This document shows positions 1 through 10,878 of a DNA stretch of 64,000 nt, piece after piece (within the stretch, counting starts at the first letter, position 1; each line of letters opens with the position of its first letter). Both the position numbers and the translations under genes were made by a program. Source of the DNA: Aralia elata (Eukaryota > Streptophyta > Magnoliopsida > Apiales > Araliaceae); contig JAVJAP010000214.1 in assembly GCA_034770075.1 (NCBI GenBank), forward strand, positions 558,001 through 622,000. The letters run 5' to 3'. The notes under the pieces are model-generated. The model ran no database searches. It saw only the letters and a program-made list of their open reading frames with translations, and was not told the origin of the DNA.

Positions 1-610
1 CTTTTCAAGATATATATATAAAATAAGCTGATACAAGATTTCAAGGATTATCAATATAGTAGACTGAGTGGTTCCTAACCCGTGAACTAATGAATTAGTT
101 CCCCGTCTCATCAATACATCTACCAATGTCTCAATAAATGTGCCTTGATCTATTCGACAACCACACTGAATTATCCACATTGGTACCTACAATATAGTTA
201 GATCGGTTTCCTAACACATCTTAAACTCCTGCCCATACAAGAGAGTTGTTCAACTCAGATACTAACATGGTTTTCAATTGAAAATTAACAATCACTAACA
301 CGTTACACATAACAGATAACAAGCATGTTAATGCACGAGGTGCAAAAGAAACAATACTTGCATAACAATAAACTTCATAAATAAGACACGTTATTGGACA
401 GAGTGCATTTCAACAAATAAGTAGACTTGCTTGAATATTGATAATATGTTAACGCTAATTTTTCATTCCTCGCTCAATCTCCTGAAGTGTAAGCTCTAGA
501 ACTTTGATCCTCTAAGCTTTTCCTTTCCTTCTCTTAAAATATATGTATAGAGTACTTTTGCTCTTGAATTGCTCTTGAACATGGTAAGGAATGAATGAAC
601 TTAGCTTGCT

Positions 611-619
611 ATTTATAAG
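611..619 (-). promoter_or_regulatory. TATA-like box of the minus-strand LTR
   Basis: The minus strand reads CTTATAAAT here, about 100 bp downstream of the 63-bp repeats and upstream of a purine-rich leader. The layout matches a U3/R promoter. No transcript evidence is available. Confidence 0.4.
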
Positions 620-721
620 AAAATATAGTTTCGCTAATTGCACGTTAAGGGCTCAGCATATTATACTTTGCACCCTAGAATATTCTTAGAATATTCTAGG
701 CATATTCCCTCAAAATATCTA

Positions 722-924
722 CCAAGCTCGACAATGCAGCTTGCAACTGAACCTATCTTCTAAGCTCCTCAATAAAAATATCTTCCAAGCTCGACAATGC
801 AGCTTGCAATTGAACTTATCTTCTAAGCTCCTCAATTAAAATATCTTCCAAGCTCGACAATGCAGCTTGCAATTGAACCTATCTTCTAAGCTCCTCAATG
901 AAACTATCTTCCAAGCTCGACAAT
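722..924. repeat. 63-bp tandem repeat, about 3.2 copies
   Basis: Copies start with CCAAGCTCGACAAT at 722, 785, 848 and 911, exactly 63 bp apart. The fourth is cut after 14 bases by Tat sequence. On the minus strand the repeats lie upstream of the TATA-like box, where LTRs often carry enhancer repeats. They also supply an ATG and about 20 codons that read in frame into the protease region of the Tat element, which is a chance fusion. Confidence 0.9.
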
Positions 925-3900
925 ACAAAGCAAACAAAAAGGAAGAGATCTCCGAGGAGAAAGCCATAGAATTCTTGAAGAGGATGGATCATCCGGAAGC
1001 AAGAGGGATCCAGATATTAAGCGAGGAGTCGACCTTGACATCAATCATGGATTTGGTGTTATCGTCCAGTGATCATTGCAAAATTCTGGCAAAAGACCTG
1101 GAGGAGGCATATGTTCCTAAGGAGATCGGCAAAGAAAGTTTCAGCCATCTGGTCGACCATCTGTTGGAAAGTAATGTAATATCATTTACCGACGACGATA
1201 TCCCCAAGGAGGGAAGGGGGCATCGAAAACCGTTACATATTGCGGTGATCTCCTCAGATTATATTATGAATGGGGTGCTGATTGATGGGGGATCAGCGTT
1301 GAATATCTGTCCCCTCAGTACATTACAGAAGATGAACATCAATCCTAAGCGCCTACGGGACAGTCATGTAGTGGTGCGAGCCTTCGATGGTTCCCGGAGG
1401 GATACAATTGGAGAGATAGAATTGTCGGTGGAAATAGGACCTTGTACTTTTGATATCTCTTTCCAAGTCCTAGACATTCCGGCCAGTTATAACCTGTTAT
1501 TGGGGAGGCCGTGGATACACATGGCCGGGGCAGTTCCTTCCACGCTACATCAACAAATCAAATTTATCATCGACGAGAATCTAGTGATGATCTCGGCAGA
1601 GTGTGATGACCTTTCTCCTTCTAGGAGTGGCCTGCCTGTGATTAATGTGGACGAGTCGGCGGCACCTGCTAGTTTTCAGGCACTGAAAATTAGCACTCCC
1701 CACTACAGATGCCTGGGAGCTCCAGCTGTGAAACCCAAGGTCTCTCCAGAACTTACCTTCGTTGCAAAGGAACTGATGAAAATGAAATTCTAGCCTGGAC
1801 AGGGGTTAGGAAAAAGCAGTCAAGGAATCACCGAGCCCATTCAACTACCCCATCAGATAGGTAAGGCAGGGTTGGGATATCATGAAGGTGTAGCACGGAG
1901 ACACCGTCAAGGTGCGGCTCCGATTCGACTGGCTGGAAAACCGGTGACTAAGGTCAACAATGAACGAGGGACTAGCAAGCCTGTGATTGGGGCAGGGGAT
2001 GAAGAAGTGACCCCCGCAAGCGATGAGTCGACCAAGAGGGAAAGTTTCCTACAAGAGGTCGCGCAAAAGTTTGAAACCAGGTGCTATATCCCCGAGCAAT
2101 TAACAAGTAATGGAGAGGGGACGGATGTTGTCACGCCACCGGGAGCCCAACAAGGTGTGCCTGTCATCGATTGGGTAGGGCTAATTATTCCTGAAGAAGG
2201 TAGGAAGGAGGACTCAGGCGACGTAGCCGTAATCATCGGGGAAGTGTCCGATGTGAAGCCCCCTTTTATCCAGCGCATTTCATCTGACCTAACCATCGAG
2301 AACTGGACCATGAAACCAGTGATATCCAAATAAGGGTGTACCAATTTGAGTGTTCCTTGCCTAACAAACGGTCTTTCAAATTTGAATGATGACTATGATT
2401 TTGACATTGAGCTGGATTTTGATTTAATGGGCATTGAACAAGACGAGACAGATTACGACGACGCGCCTGACGAGATCAAAGGATGGGTTGAGGATAAACC
2501 CAAACCCAACTTAGACCAAACCATCACCATAGATATTGGAACCCCTGACACACCCAAAGAGCTCAAGATAGGGACAGACCTTACCCCTAGCCAGAAAACA
2601 GAAATAACTGACTTGCTAAGCCAGTATGAGGATGTCTTTGCCTGGTCGCATGAGGACATGATCGGATTGTCCACGAATATTGTGGTACACTGGTTGCCCA
2701 TCAAGGAGGGTTTCAGGCCTGTGAAGCAGAAACTAAGGAAATTGAAACCGGAGTGGAGGTTGAAGGTGAAGGAGGAGATCATCAAGCAGTTCAGGACTGG
2801 AATCATTATGGTGTCCACTTACCCTGAATGGTTGTCCAATGTGGTCCCAGTGGCTAAGCCTGGAGGGAAGGTGAGGGTATGTGTAGACTATAGAGATCTA
2901 AACAAAGCCAGTCTCAAGGATAACTTCCCGGTGCCTTTCATACACATCCTAGTGGATAACACGACCCAATACGAGATGTACTCTTTTGTTGATTGCTTTG
3001 CGGGGTATCATCAGATAATGGTGGCAGAAGAAGATCGGGAAAAGACCGCGTTCATCACCCCTTGGGGCACCTTCTGCTATAGACGATTGGCTTTCGGTCT
3101 CACTAATGCGGGGGCTACTTATCAGAGAGCCATGATGGCCCTATTCCACGACATGATGCACAAGGAGATAGAGGTCTATGTGGATGACATTATCGTGAAG
3201 TCAAGGGTAGAGTATGACCATATAACCCATCTCAAAAAGCTATTCGATCGGCTCAGAAAATATAATTTGAAGCTAAATCCAGCAAAGTGTGCTTTCGGGG
3301 TGCAGTCGGGCAAGCTCTTGGGATTCCTGGTTAGTGATCGGGGCATTGAGTTGGATCCGGCAAAGATTAAGGCCATTGTGGATATGTCGGCACCTCACAC
3401 AGAGAAGGAGATAAGAGGATTCCTGGGAAGAATAAATTTCATCAGCCGCTTCATATCCCACTTGACGACTACATGCGAGCCGATTTTCAAACTGTTAAGG
3501 AAGGATGCTTCCCAGGAATGGAATGAACAATGTCAGAAAGCCTTTCAGACCATTAAAAAGCAGCTGACAGAGGCACCAGTGCTGGTACCCCCGAAGGATG
3601 GGATCCCTCTATTCATGTATATATCGGTCAATGCCATTGCGATGGGATGTATGCTGGGACAGAAGAATGAGGCAGGTAAAGAGCAGGCCATCTATTACCT
3701 CAACAAGCGATTTAGCCGATGTGAACAGAATTACACTCCCATCGAGAAGACATGTTGTGCCTTGGCCTGGGCTGCAGGAAGATTACAGCACTACCTCCAT
3801 GGGCATACTACGTACCTGATATCGAGAATGGATCCCCTGAAATATATCTTTGAAAGGCCCATGCTGAACTGTCGACTTTCAAGATGGCAGTTAATCTTAC

Positions 3901-5810
3901 AGCAGTTCGACATTGTATACGTAACTTAGAAAGCCATGAAAGGGCAGGGAATTGCAGATCAATTGGCAGAAACGCCATCAGGAGGGATGGAGCCATTAGA
4001 AACACCTTTGCCGGGCGAAAATGTATTTTGGGTATTACACACGAAATGTGATGACAAGGGACAGTTCTGGAAGCTGTATTTTGATGGTGCCATGAATGCT
4101 GAGGGGGCAGGAGCCGGAGCAGTCCTGGTCTCTATCACCGGAGAGCAATACCCCGTGGCCACTAAATTGCAGTTCAACAATTCGAATAATACAGCTGAGT
4201 ACGAGGGATGTATATTGGGACTCCGATTTGCCCGCGATATGGGAGTGAAAAGACTAGCAGTGTTCGGGGATTCAGAACTGGTAATCAGACAGGCAATCGG
4301 GGAGTATAGCATGAAGGAGCTCCGGTTGCTTCCATACCACCGATGTGTTGTCCAATTAATGCGAGAATTTGAAGATATCGCTTTCCGACATATCCCCCGG
4401 GGACGAAATGATTTTGCTGATGCATTGGCAACTCTGGCTTCCTTAATCCACATAATCAAAAGCAAGGATGTTCCACAAATTGAAATAGCGGTACAGAATG
4501 CCCGAGCATATGAGGAGCATGTTGCAGTCTTATCGGACGAGGTGGTTCTGTCAAAGCAGCCTTGGTATCACGACATAAGGGAATATCTGAGGGATAGGTC
4601 CGTTCCCGACCAGGCAAGCCGAACGGAGAGAATGAGAATTCAAAAGATGGCAATGAAGTTTTACCTGAGTGGAGATTCACTCTACAAGAGGGATGCTGGG
4701 TTGGGACTGTTGCAATGCGTAGATGAAACACAGGCCCAAAGGATTATGAACGAAATACATGGTGGAGTGTGTGGGCCACACATGAGTGGAACGATGCTGG
4801 CCAAAAAGATTTTGAGAACGGGACATTATTGGTTAACACTGAAAGCCGACTGCGATGATCATGTCAAACGGTGTTACCAATGCCAGGCGCACGGTAATGT
4901 GATCCATACGCCTCCCAATGAACTGCACTGTATGACCTCCCCGTGGCCATTCTCAATGTGGGGAATGGATGTAATCGGACCGATAGAGCCCAAAGCAAGC
5001 AACGGACACCGATTCATTTTCGTCATGATCGATTACTTCACTAAATGGGTAGAGGCAGCTTCTTTCCCCAAGGTAACTCAGGAGGTCATCGTCGGTTTCA
5101 TCAGGAATAATGTCATTTGTCGATACGGGCAACCTGAGGTGTTGGTCTCCGACAATGCCAAAAATTTGAACAACGCCCTCATGAAGAGATTATGCGACCA
5201 GTTTAAGATCAAACACCTCAATTCTGTCATTTACCGTCCTAAGATGAATGGGGCAGTGGAGACTGCAAATAAGAACATCAAGAAGATCATGGCGAAAATG
5301 TCTGCTAATCATCGGGGATGGCCGGATCTGCTACCCCTCACCCTACTGGCATACCGAACGTCAACGCGTACTTCTACAGGGGCAACCCCTTACGCTTTGG
5401 TGTATAGAATGGAGGCGGTTCTGCCAGTTGAAGTGGAGATGGCATCCCTTAGAATCCAAATCGATGCTCAGATAAGCGAGGAGGATTGGATGCAAAGTCG
5501 ATACGACCAATTGGCCCTAATTGATGAAAGGAGGGTGGCTGCTGTTTTGCACAGTCAGTTATATCAGCGAAGGATCTCTCGATCATACGACAAAAAGATA
5601 AGACCTCGGAAGTTCAAGGAAAATGACCTAGTGCTAAAGAGAGTCATGCTTTGTTAAGACGAAGCCAAGGGGAAGTTCGCCCCGAACTGGGAAGGACCTT
5701 TTGTGATTAAGAAAGTACTGTCTGGAGGAGCCCTCATATTGCAAGAGATGGACGGCGAGGTGTTTCCCCAACCCCTCAATTCAGACTCGATGAAGCGATT
5801 CTACGCTTGA
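925..5810 (+). pseudogene. pol: Tat copy 1 polyprotein: PR, G-patch, RT, RNase H x2, INT
   Basis: One reading frame runs from the truncated left edge to the TGA at 5808-5810 with no frameshift. It is broken by four nonsense codons: TAG 1791-1793, TAA 2331-2333, TAG 3927-3929 and TAA 5655-5657. Domains in order: retropepsin with DGGSALN at about 1284 and LLGRPWIH at about 1495; a G-patch-like GQGLGK motif just after the first stop; RT with YVDD at 3177-3188; an RNase H ending near 3850; a second RNase H (FDGA, TAEYEG, FGDSELV) at about 4060-4440; integrase with a zinc-binding CYQC and a D,D,E core at about 4740-5460; and a WEGPFVI tail at about 5690. The 153-bp intron present in copy 2 is absent here, so PR and RT are directly in frame. 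Gag is missing. Confidence 0.9.
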
Positions 5811-6350
5811 AAAGAAAAATCATCATTTTCTCCTCTTTCTTGAAAAAACGAACTACGTAGGACCTGATTTCCTAACCTGTGGGAGTACGTAGGCAGCCAT
5901 CATGGCACGGTCCAATTCTTTACAAAATAATACTTTTCCTAACCAAAACCGTTTCTCGACATTCAAAAAAATAAAAAAAATAAAAAAATAAAAACCCCTT
6001 CCTATACCCTCAAAACCTTTCCGAAACCAGCCCCTAATCAGATTCATCCCAAGGAACATAACCCTAGCCCGACCAAATAATTAGCCAAAATCTAAGACTC
6101 AATCCAATGAAATCAACCAGGTGTGCGGCAATATCTGTCAAATCTCCCTCAAGATTGGAGAAGAGAAAGGAAGCGAGATGTCAAGATCATGGTCAGCGGG
6201 ATAAAATGAAGATCACATGAAAGGCAACGATACAACAAAAAAGGGAAATTGAATTTAAATGCATGTCTACATATATAAATCATTTTGTTACAAGATTTCT
6301 CTTTCGATAACCGATGAAACTGACATAGTCTATGCAGGAAATAAAACGAT
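5811..6350 (+). other. Tat copy 1 non-coding stretch after integrase
   Basis: No gene. It holds a short conserved block with two TACGTAGG octamers (5854-5861 and 5886-5893), starts 32 bp apart, found with the same spacing in copy 2. The rest is A/C-rich and ends at the stop codon of the antisense gene that converges on pol. Polyadenylation signals for the antisense gene may lie here, but none is clear. Confidence 0.7.
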
Positions 6351-7916
6351 CTACAAATCTGAAACTAATTGAAGCAGGATGGATAGGGTGGTGGATAGAT
6401 CTGAAGCATCAACATCCCCTGCAATCTGCTGCCCCATCATGTCGATGCGATCCAATAAGGTAGCGGCTCGGCTGACAGTCCCAGAATGAGCATCTATAAC
6501 TGCCCTGGTCTGAAATATAATGGCGTCTTTGTCAGCAAGAGCAGCATCTCTGGCCAGAATAGCGGCATCTCTCTCAGTAATGGCAGCATCCCTCTCAGAT
6601 TCAATAGCAATCAAGGCCAGTCGGATCCGGCTATCTTCAGTGACCCGACTAGGGGCAGAATCCACTGAGATGGAATGATCTGTGGTATCATCCGGGAAAA
6701 TCACTCCAGAGTCATCAAAGGTCCCAGTCCGGCTCAAACCAACCATATCCGAGTCTCCGCGCAACCATTGCACATAAACGAATGTCTGGATGGGGCAACT
6801 GTCACTATACTCGGCAAGGATCCCGCGGGACCAAAGATCATATACCCGCACCAGATCTCTCTCTGTCTGGGATGATATAAGGAATCGGTAGTCGGCCGCG
6901 CCCGTGAAGAGGTGAAAGTCCTGTGTCTGATCAAACTGCCCCATAACCGCCAGGGGATGATAAGTCGTCACGCCCCTCAGGCCAGCAATAGGGATGAAAT
7001 CCAGGGTGGGCACGTGAGTCAAAAAGCTCATAAAGGAGCAATAACCAGAGTACATCAGGAGATGGAAAGGATCCTCAATAACCGACAAAAATGCTATCCA
7101 GGAGGCCGCATCGGTACAGCTCACGGGACGAAACGAAAACTGCGTGGCTATGTCATGGCTGAAACAAAACCCTTGGCGACGGAAATGGCCGATGGGACTG
7201 AGATGACTCATGAACCACACATACAACAAAGTCGAGCTCCCTCTGAATACTCTGCCCCGGAAAGACTGACAATATGAGGCTGACATGTAAGTATCTGCTA
7301 ATATCATGGGAAGGATGGTGTGATCCTCCTGGAGGGCTCTGACGGCCGCAGTAACTCGCATATCCAACAGATCAGGTCCGACGGGCAGATACAAGACCGA
7401 GATGACACAGGCCATCAAAACGTCTACTCTCAGGGCGCCCCAACGCTCCTCAGATACGGAAAAGTCACCATAGAAATGGCGAAAACTGTCAGGTGAGCCG
7501 AATCGGTCAATCAAAAAATGAAGAGGAACCAAATGATTTGATGTGATCACCGATAGCAGAGCTGCCCTCCACAACCCAGTGAAAGTCAAGAACTGACGAC
7601 GCATGGGACCAACGGTGACCCTAGCGCAAGGACCGCCCAAAGGCAAACCAGTGAAGCGGGCATACTCCTCAAGAGTAGGGGTCACCTCCACTGTCCCCAA
7701 CCTGAACACCTGACGGGCAGGGACCCAGTGATCTAGAATACCATCTACAAAGCCTGTTAGCACCTGAAAGGATAATAAGGACCGAGAGTGTCCCAAAAGA
7801 CCATCTGCGATAATCCTATCGGCCGGCGACAAACTGTCCAACCAGCAGACAAGACTGCTGACCAACCCTGTGGGAGGAATGGGATCCAAACGTACCACGA
7901 CATCTGATGACGACAT
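6351..7916 (-). CDS. Antisense gene 2 of Tat copy 1: PMD-like/DUF7745-like protein, intact
   Basis: An open frame of 521 codons, antisense to pol. I chose the ATG at 7916 because the upstream in-frame extension is not conserved in copy 2, where an indel shifts it, whereas MS(S/P)SDVVV is shared. The ATG directly follows TTTTCACAG, which could be an intron end. The N-terminal half has the pattern ARQVFRLGTVEVTPTLEEYA, like the start of plant-mobile-domain proteins and of the uncharacterised DUF7745 family often annotated in plant retroelements. This is recognition from memory, not a search. The last 110 residues contain heptad-like repeats (ERDAAITERDAAILARDAA) that predict a coiled coil. No catalytic motif is visible and the function is unknown. 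It lies 209 bp downstream of the PMD gene on the same strand. Copy 2 carries the same gene with one stop. Confidence 0.7.
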   Translation of the reverse strand: MSSSDVVVRLDPIPPTGLVSSLVCWLDSLSPADRIIADGLLGHSRSLLSFQVLTGFVDGILDHWVPARQVFRLGTVEVTPTLEEYARFTGLPLGGPCARVTVGPMRRQFLTFTGLWRAALLSVITSNHLVPLHFLIDRFGSPDSFRHFYGDFSVSEERWGALRVDVLMACVISVLYLPVGPDLLDMRVTAAVRALQEDHTILPMILADTYMSASYCQSFRGRVFRGSSTLLYVWFMSHLSPIGHFRRQGFCFSHDIATQFSFRPVSCTDAASWIAFLSVIEDPFHLLMYSGYCSFMSFLTHVPTLDFIPIAGLRGVTTYHPLAVMGQFDQTQDFHLFTGAADYRFLISSQTERDLVRVYDLWSRGILAEYSDSCPIQTFVYVQWLRGDSDMVGLSRTGTFDDSGVIFPDDTTDHSISVDSAPSRVTEDSRIRLALIAIESERDAAITERDAAILARDAALADKDAIIFQTRAVIDAHSGTVSRAATLLDRIDMMGQQIAGDVDASDLSTTLSILLQLVSDL

Positions 7917-8125
7917 CTGTGAAAATAGTATCAAAAGACTATACAGGGGCCATTCTCTATTCATAAATAAAAAGCATGCATCGTGCAGTTAATAATAAAG
8001 CAGGTAAATTTTATAAGGATAAAAAAAAACTGTGCATAAATGAATAAAAAGTTCGATACATAGTGCATGAAATGGGAAAAGAAATCTAAACAGGTGCAGG
8101 TACAAAAGCCATATCCTAGCCTAAT
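7917..8125 (-). other. Spacer between the two antisense genes
   Basis: 209 bp, AT-rich. On the minus strand it ends in a pyrimidine-rich stretch and CAG immediately before the ATG of antisense gene 2. A 5'-UTR intron or a linked transcript with the PMD gene is possible but unproven. Confidence 0.5.
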
Positions 8126-8953
8126 CTAATCAAAAGTAAGGTCATCCAAGAAGGCGGGATCCTCGAACTGATCCCCTGGAGCCGTCGAAGTCGGAGGTCC
8201 AAAATTCATGTCAGGAATGTAGGGCTGTGCTGTGGCATCAGATGAGCTCGGGCCTGCATCATAACCCGCACCGTCAGGATCATAGGCGTAAGCATCCTCT
8301 GGGGTCCGGCCTAACACCTGAAGATATAAGGACAGCTGCTCCACCTGACGGGTCAGAGTGGAGATCTGCTCAGCATGGGTGGGACTCCGAACGCATGCGG
8401 CCCAATCAGTCATCATCACCGAGCCAGGGACCATATCCCCAAGAAAGAAAGTGGCCCGAGTCTGAGGACCGATAGTACGGGGCACCCACCAGGTACGGAA
8501 AGCCTCACTCATATTGGGACCCGTAGAAAGCATCCGGCCATCCTCCCCCGCGAGCATGATCTCCGAAGGCTGAGAATCCAGCGGCTAGGATGTAATGAAA
8601 GGAAGGGAATGCGGGATACGGATCTCTCCAGTCATGCATCTGAATGCGCGCTCTCCCAAATACATCACCCATCCTCCGACACTCTGCAAAGTGAGACGAC
8701 GGGTGGAAAGCGTGAACTCTGGCCCGGAAGGATACCCATCTGTAAAACCCACAGCCAGATGCTCCGAAAGATAAGGAGTCCAGACGACATCTGCAGCGGT
8801 GATCAGCTCCAGCTGAATGCGGCAGTGTGCAAAGCTGCCAGATACCAGAACCTCCTCCAAGGTGTTGTGGTGCCACCTACGACCCCTAGGATAAGTGTCC
8901 AAGCCGAGGGTCGTGACAGGCCTCAGGCATGGAAGTCGCTCGTAGGCCCAGAA

Positions 8954-9050
8954 CTGTGAACGGAAACAAGGCAAGAGTAACTGTCAAAATGCAGAACAGA
9001 GAAATAAAATGAAGAGGAATACAGTGAGAAAAGAGGAAGAGAGGGCTCAC
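8954..9050 (-). other. Intron 2 of antisense PMD gene, Tat copy 1
   Basis: 97 bp on the minus strand, GTGAGC at the 5' end, a pyrimidine-rich body and TTCACAG at the 3' end. It joins FYHFLL to FWAYERL in phase 0. The equivalent intron in copy 2 is 100 bp with the same borders. Confidence 0.78.
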
Positions 9051-9707
9051 CAGCAAGAAGTGGTAGAATCCAAGCCAAGCATCTGTCTGTCCCTCTGAGC
9101 GAAGGCGAAGACCGTGGAGGAAGTAGGCGAAGGTGAAGGACCCCCAATCGTAATCGCCGATCCGGTCCACATCCCTAACGGCTCCGACGACGCTGAAATG
9201 AATGGTAGAGGAGTTATTCCCTAGGAAACAACCCCTCATGATGGTCAGGAACAGACGTCGGAGCAATATATCACGGGTGGCTCGATCTGCTGGAAATGGC
9301 GTCGCATATATGCCCCCGACGGCATCAACAACCAAAGCTCCAGACCGAATGCTGCGGGCCTTAAAGACCCAGTCGTCGGCAGCAAAACCCAGCAAAGCTC
9401 GGACCTGCGCTGGAGTAATGTCAATATCCAGAGGGACACGGGATCCGGTGAACTCGATGCCCGTGATGTACCTCCAATCTCAGGGAGTCAGCACGACCTC
9501 ACAGTCCAAAAGATGAAGGGACTGGGTCTGGTGAAACCATCTCCCGGACAAAGCCCTCATATAATCCCAGGGGCACTGACGGGGAATGATGGTAAAGAAG
9601 TGACGAAAGCCCCAGGAATCCACCACCACTCGGTAATCACTGTACAAAGCGGTGTAGAGGGAGTAGATGTTGAACCAGTTACCCCTCGGCTGAGTAAACT
9701 CGGGCAC

Positions 9708-9789
9708 CTGTGGCAATCACCAATGGGTCAGTCCAGATAGAACGAGAATTGAGAAGTGGATAATAAAATCAGAGTAGAATTGAATATAC
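9708..9789 (-). other. Intron 1 of antisense PMD gene, Tat copy 1
   Basis: 82 bp on the minus strand, GTATAT at the 5' end and TTGCCACAG at the 3' end. The exon before it is a whole number of codons, and the frame continues as N-E|V-P-E-F. The same intron is present in copy 2 (78 bp). Confidence 0.75.
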
Positions 9790-10095
9790 CTCGTTAGCCA
9801 CGAGAGATGTTGAGGGGTGACGACTGAGATCCCGACCCAACAGATCGGGTATTTGAACAGAGGCGCCAGATAGGGCGCGATGAGAGGAGGGAGCTGGTGT
9901 GCTAGAGGATGGCCCCTCTACCACAACATCCGGGAGAACAGCCTCCTCAACATTGGGATGATCAGGCCGGATGACAGTATCCGCCAGTCGGCGAGCCTGA
10001 CGGGTCCGAGGCAAGGCAGGGGCAGGTGCAGCCCTACGGCGGCGAACGCCCGAGGTCCGAGACGCAGAGGAGCTACTAGGAGTGTCGGGATCCAT

Positions 10096-10878
10096 AGCTG
10101 GAATAGAACAGGCGAGGAGGAAGGTAAGTTCCTTTTTTTTGAATTATGTCACAAATATTCCAATACTCATCATAGAATTAATGCGACATGATGCATGTTT
10201 ATGTGCAAAAAAAAAAAATCGGCAGAGTTCCGTCTGTAAAATGGACATCCCATGCATAACCAAGCATGTTTTCAATTAATCCAAGCCACAACAGGTCAAA
10301 ATTGCATTCATATGGGTAATTGCAATATGTAAAAGGACCATAATGCATGATTTTCTTTCAAAAAGAAACAACAGATATGTGTGACCGCATCATGAGCATA
10401 AAATAGGACTCACACAGTTGATACATAGCATGTATATACAATAATACATAGCATAGCATTATAAAGCATACATTTATATCTCTAAGCATGCAAATAGCCA
10501 AATGTATAGCAAAACATTGACGAAATTGGAAAACGATCGGTCAAAGTGTTACCTGTAGCGCGTAGATCGATCTAATCGGAGCGGTTTTTGCGAAAAAAAT
10601 TGGAAAAGTCAGCAAAAAGGACGAGCAAAGCTGTGAAAATCGCGTGGGGTACGAATGAAAGTGACAGATCTGGGAAGCGGCTGGCCGCTTATAGCCCCCG
10701 ATCTTGGCCGCAGATCAATCTGCGGCTGGCCGCAGATCCATCTGCGGCTGGGCCCAGTGCTCCCTCCTTGGTCCAATGCAAGCTTAATCGATCCTAAAGC
10801 CCATTTGACTCATAATTTGGTAATAAAATACGAGATTTTTGATGAATCGGATGTCGAACACGGCTTCTCGATTCTACC
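10096..10878. other. Non-coding region upstream of the antisense genes, Tat copy 1
   Basis: No gene. The part next to the PMD start is AT-rich with several ATGCAT-like and TATA-like stretches; the minus strand reads CTTTATAATG near 10455, kept in copy 2. The distal part carries two GC-rich hairpins. This is where an antisense promoter would lie, but that is inference. Confidence 0.5.
10700..10756. repeat. Two CCGCAGAT..ATCTGCGG hairpins
   Basis: Two successive inverted repeats, CCGCAGAT-CA-ATCTGCGG and CCGCAGAT-CC-ATCTGCGG, joined by CTGG. The same hairpin recurs in copy 2 (49401-49458) and, mutated, in both Tat LTRs (near 12256, 12355, 51082 and 51169). Confidence 0.85.

Larger units (their letters stand above)
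1..924 (-). repeat. Minus-strand LTR fragment, probably chromovirus-like Ty3/gypsy
   Basis: Non-coding and AT-rich. Read on the minus strand it looks like a retrotransposon promoter and leader: a run of 63-bp direct repeats, then a TATA-like stretch, then a purine-rich leader. Neither LTR end is visible. The right edge is the exact junction with Tat element copy 1, inside the fourth 63-bp unit. Assignment to a chromovirus is inference from general style; only the LTR-like layout is seen directly. Confidence 0.45.
8126..10095 (-). pseudogene. Antisense gene 1 of Tat copy 1: plant-mobile-domain (PMD) protein, three exons
   Basis: Exons on the minus strand: 10095-9790 (102 codons), 9707-9051 (219 codons) and 8953-8126 (275 codons plus stop). 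All junctions are GT-AG and phase 0, and they join into one frame. Exon 1 encodes a Ser/Arg/Pro-rich N-terminus. Exon 2 has the PMD-type block (SLHLLDCEVVLTP, then DWRYITGIEF). Exon 3 opens with FWAYERLPCLRP, which resembles the W-A-(W/Y)-E-R motif of PMD proteins. The C-terminus is acidic. Two nonsense codons break this copy: TGA 9480-9482 and TAG 8585-8587; copy 2 has sense codons at both. In plants PMD proteins include host factors needed for silencing and genome stability (MAIN/MAIL group), and PMD genes also occur in transposons. The role inside this element is unknown. Confidence 0.75.

Noticed and set aside
2084..5475. Minus-strand and alternative-frame open stretches across Tat pol (and their equivalents at 40643-44024)
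   Set aside because: Shadows of the polyprotein; not conserved as proteins between the two copies, unlike the antisense genes further downstream.
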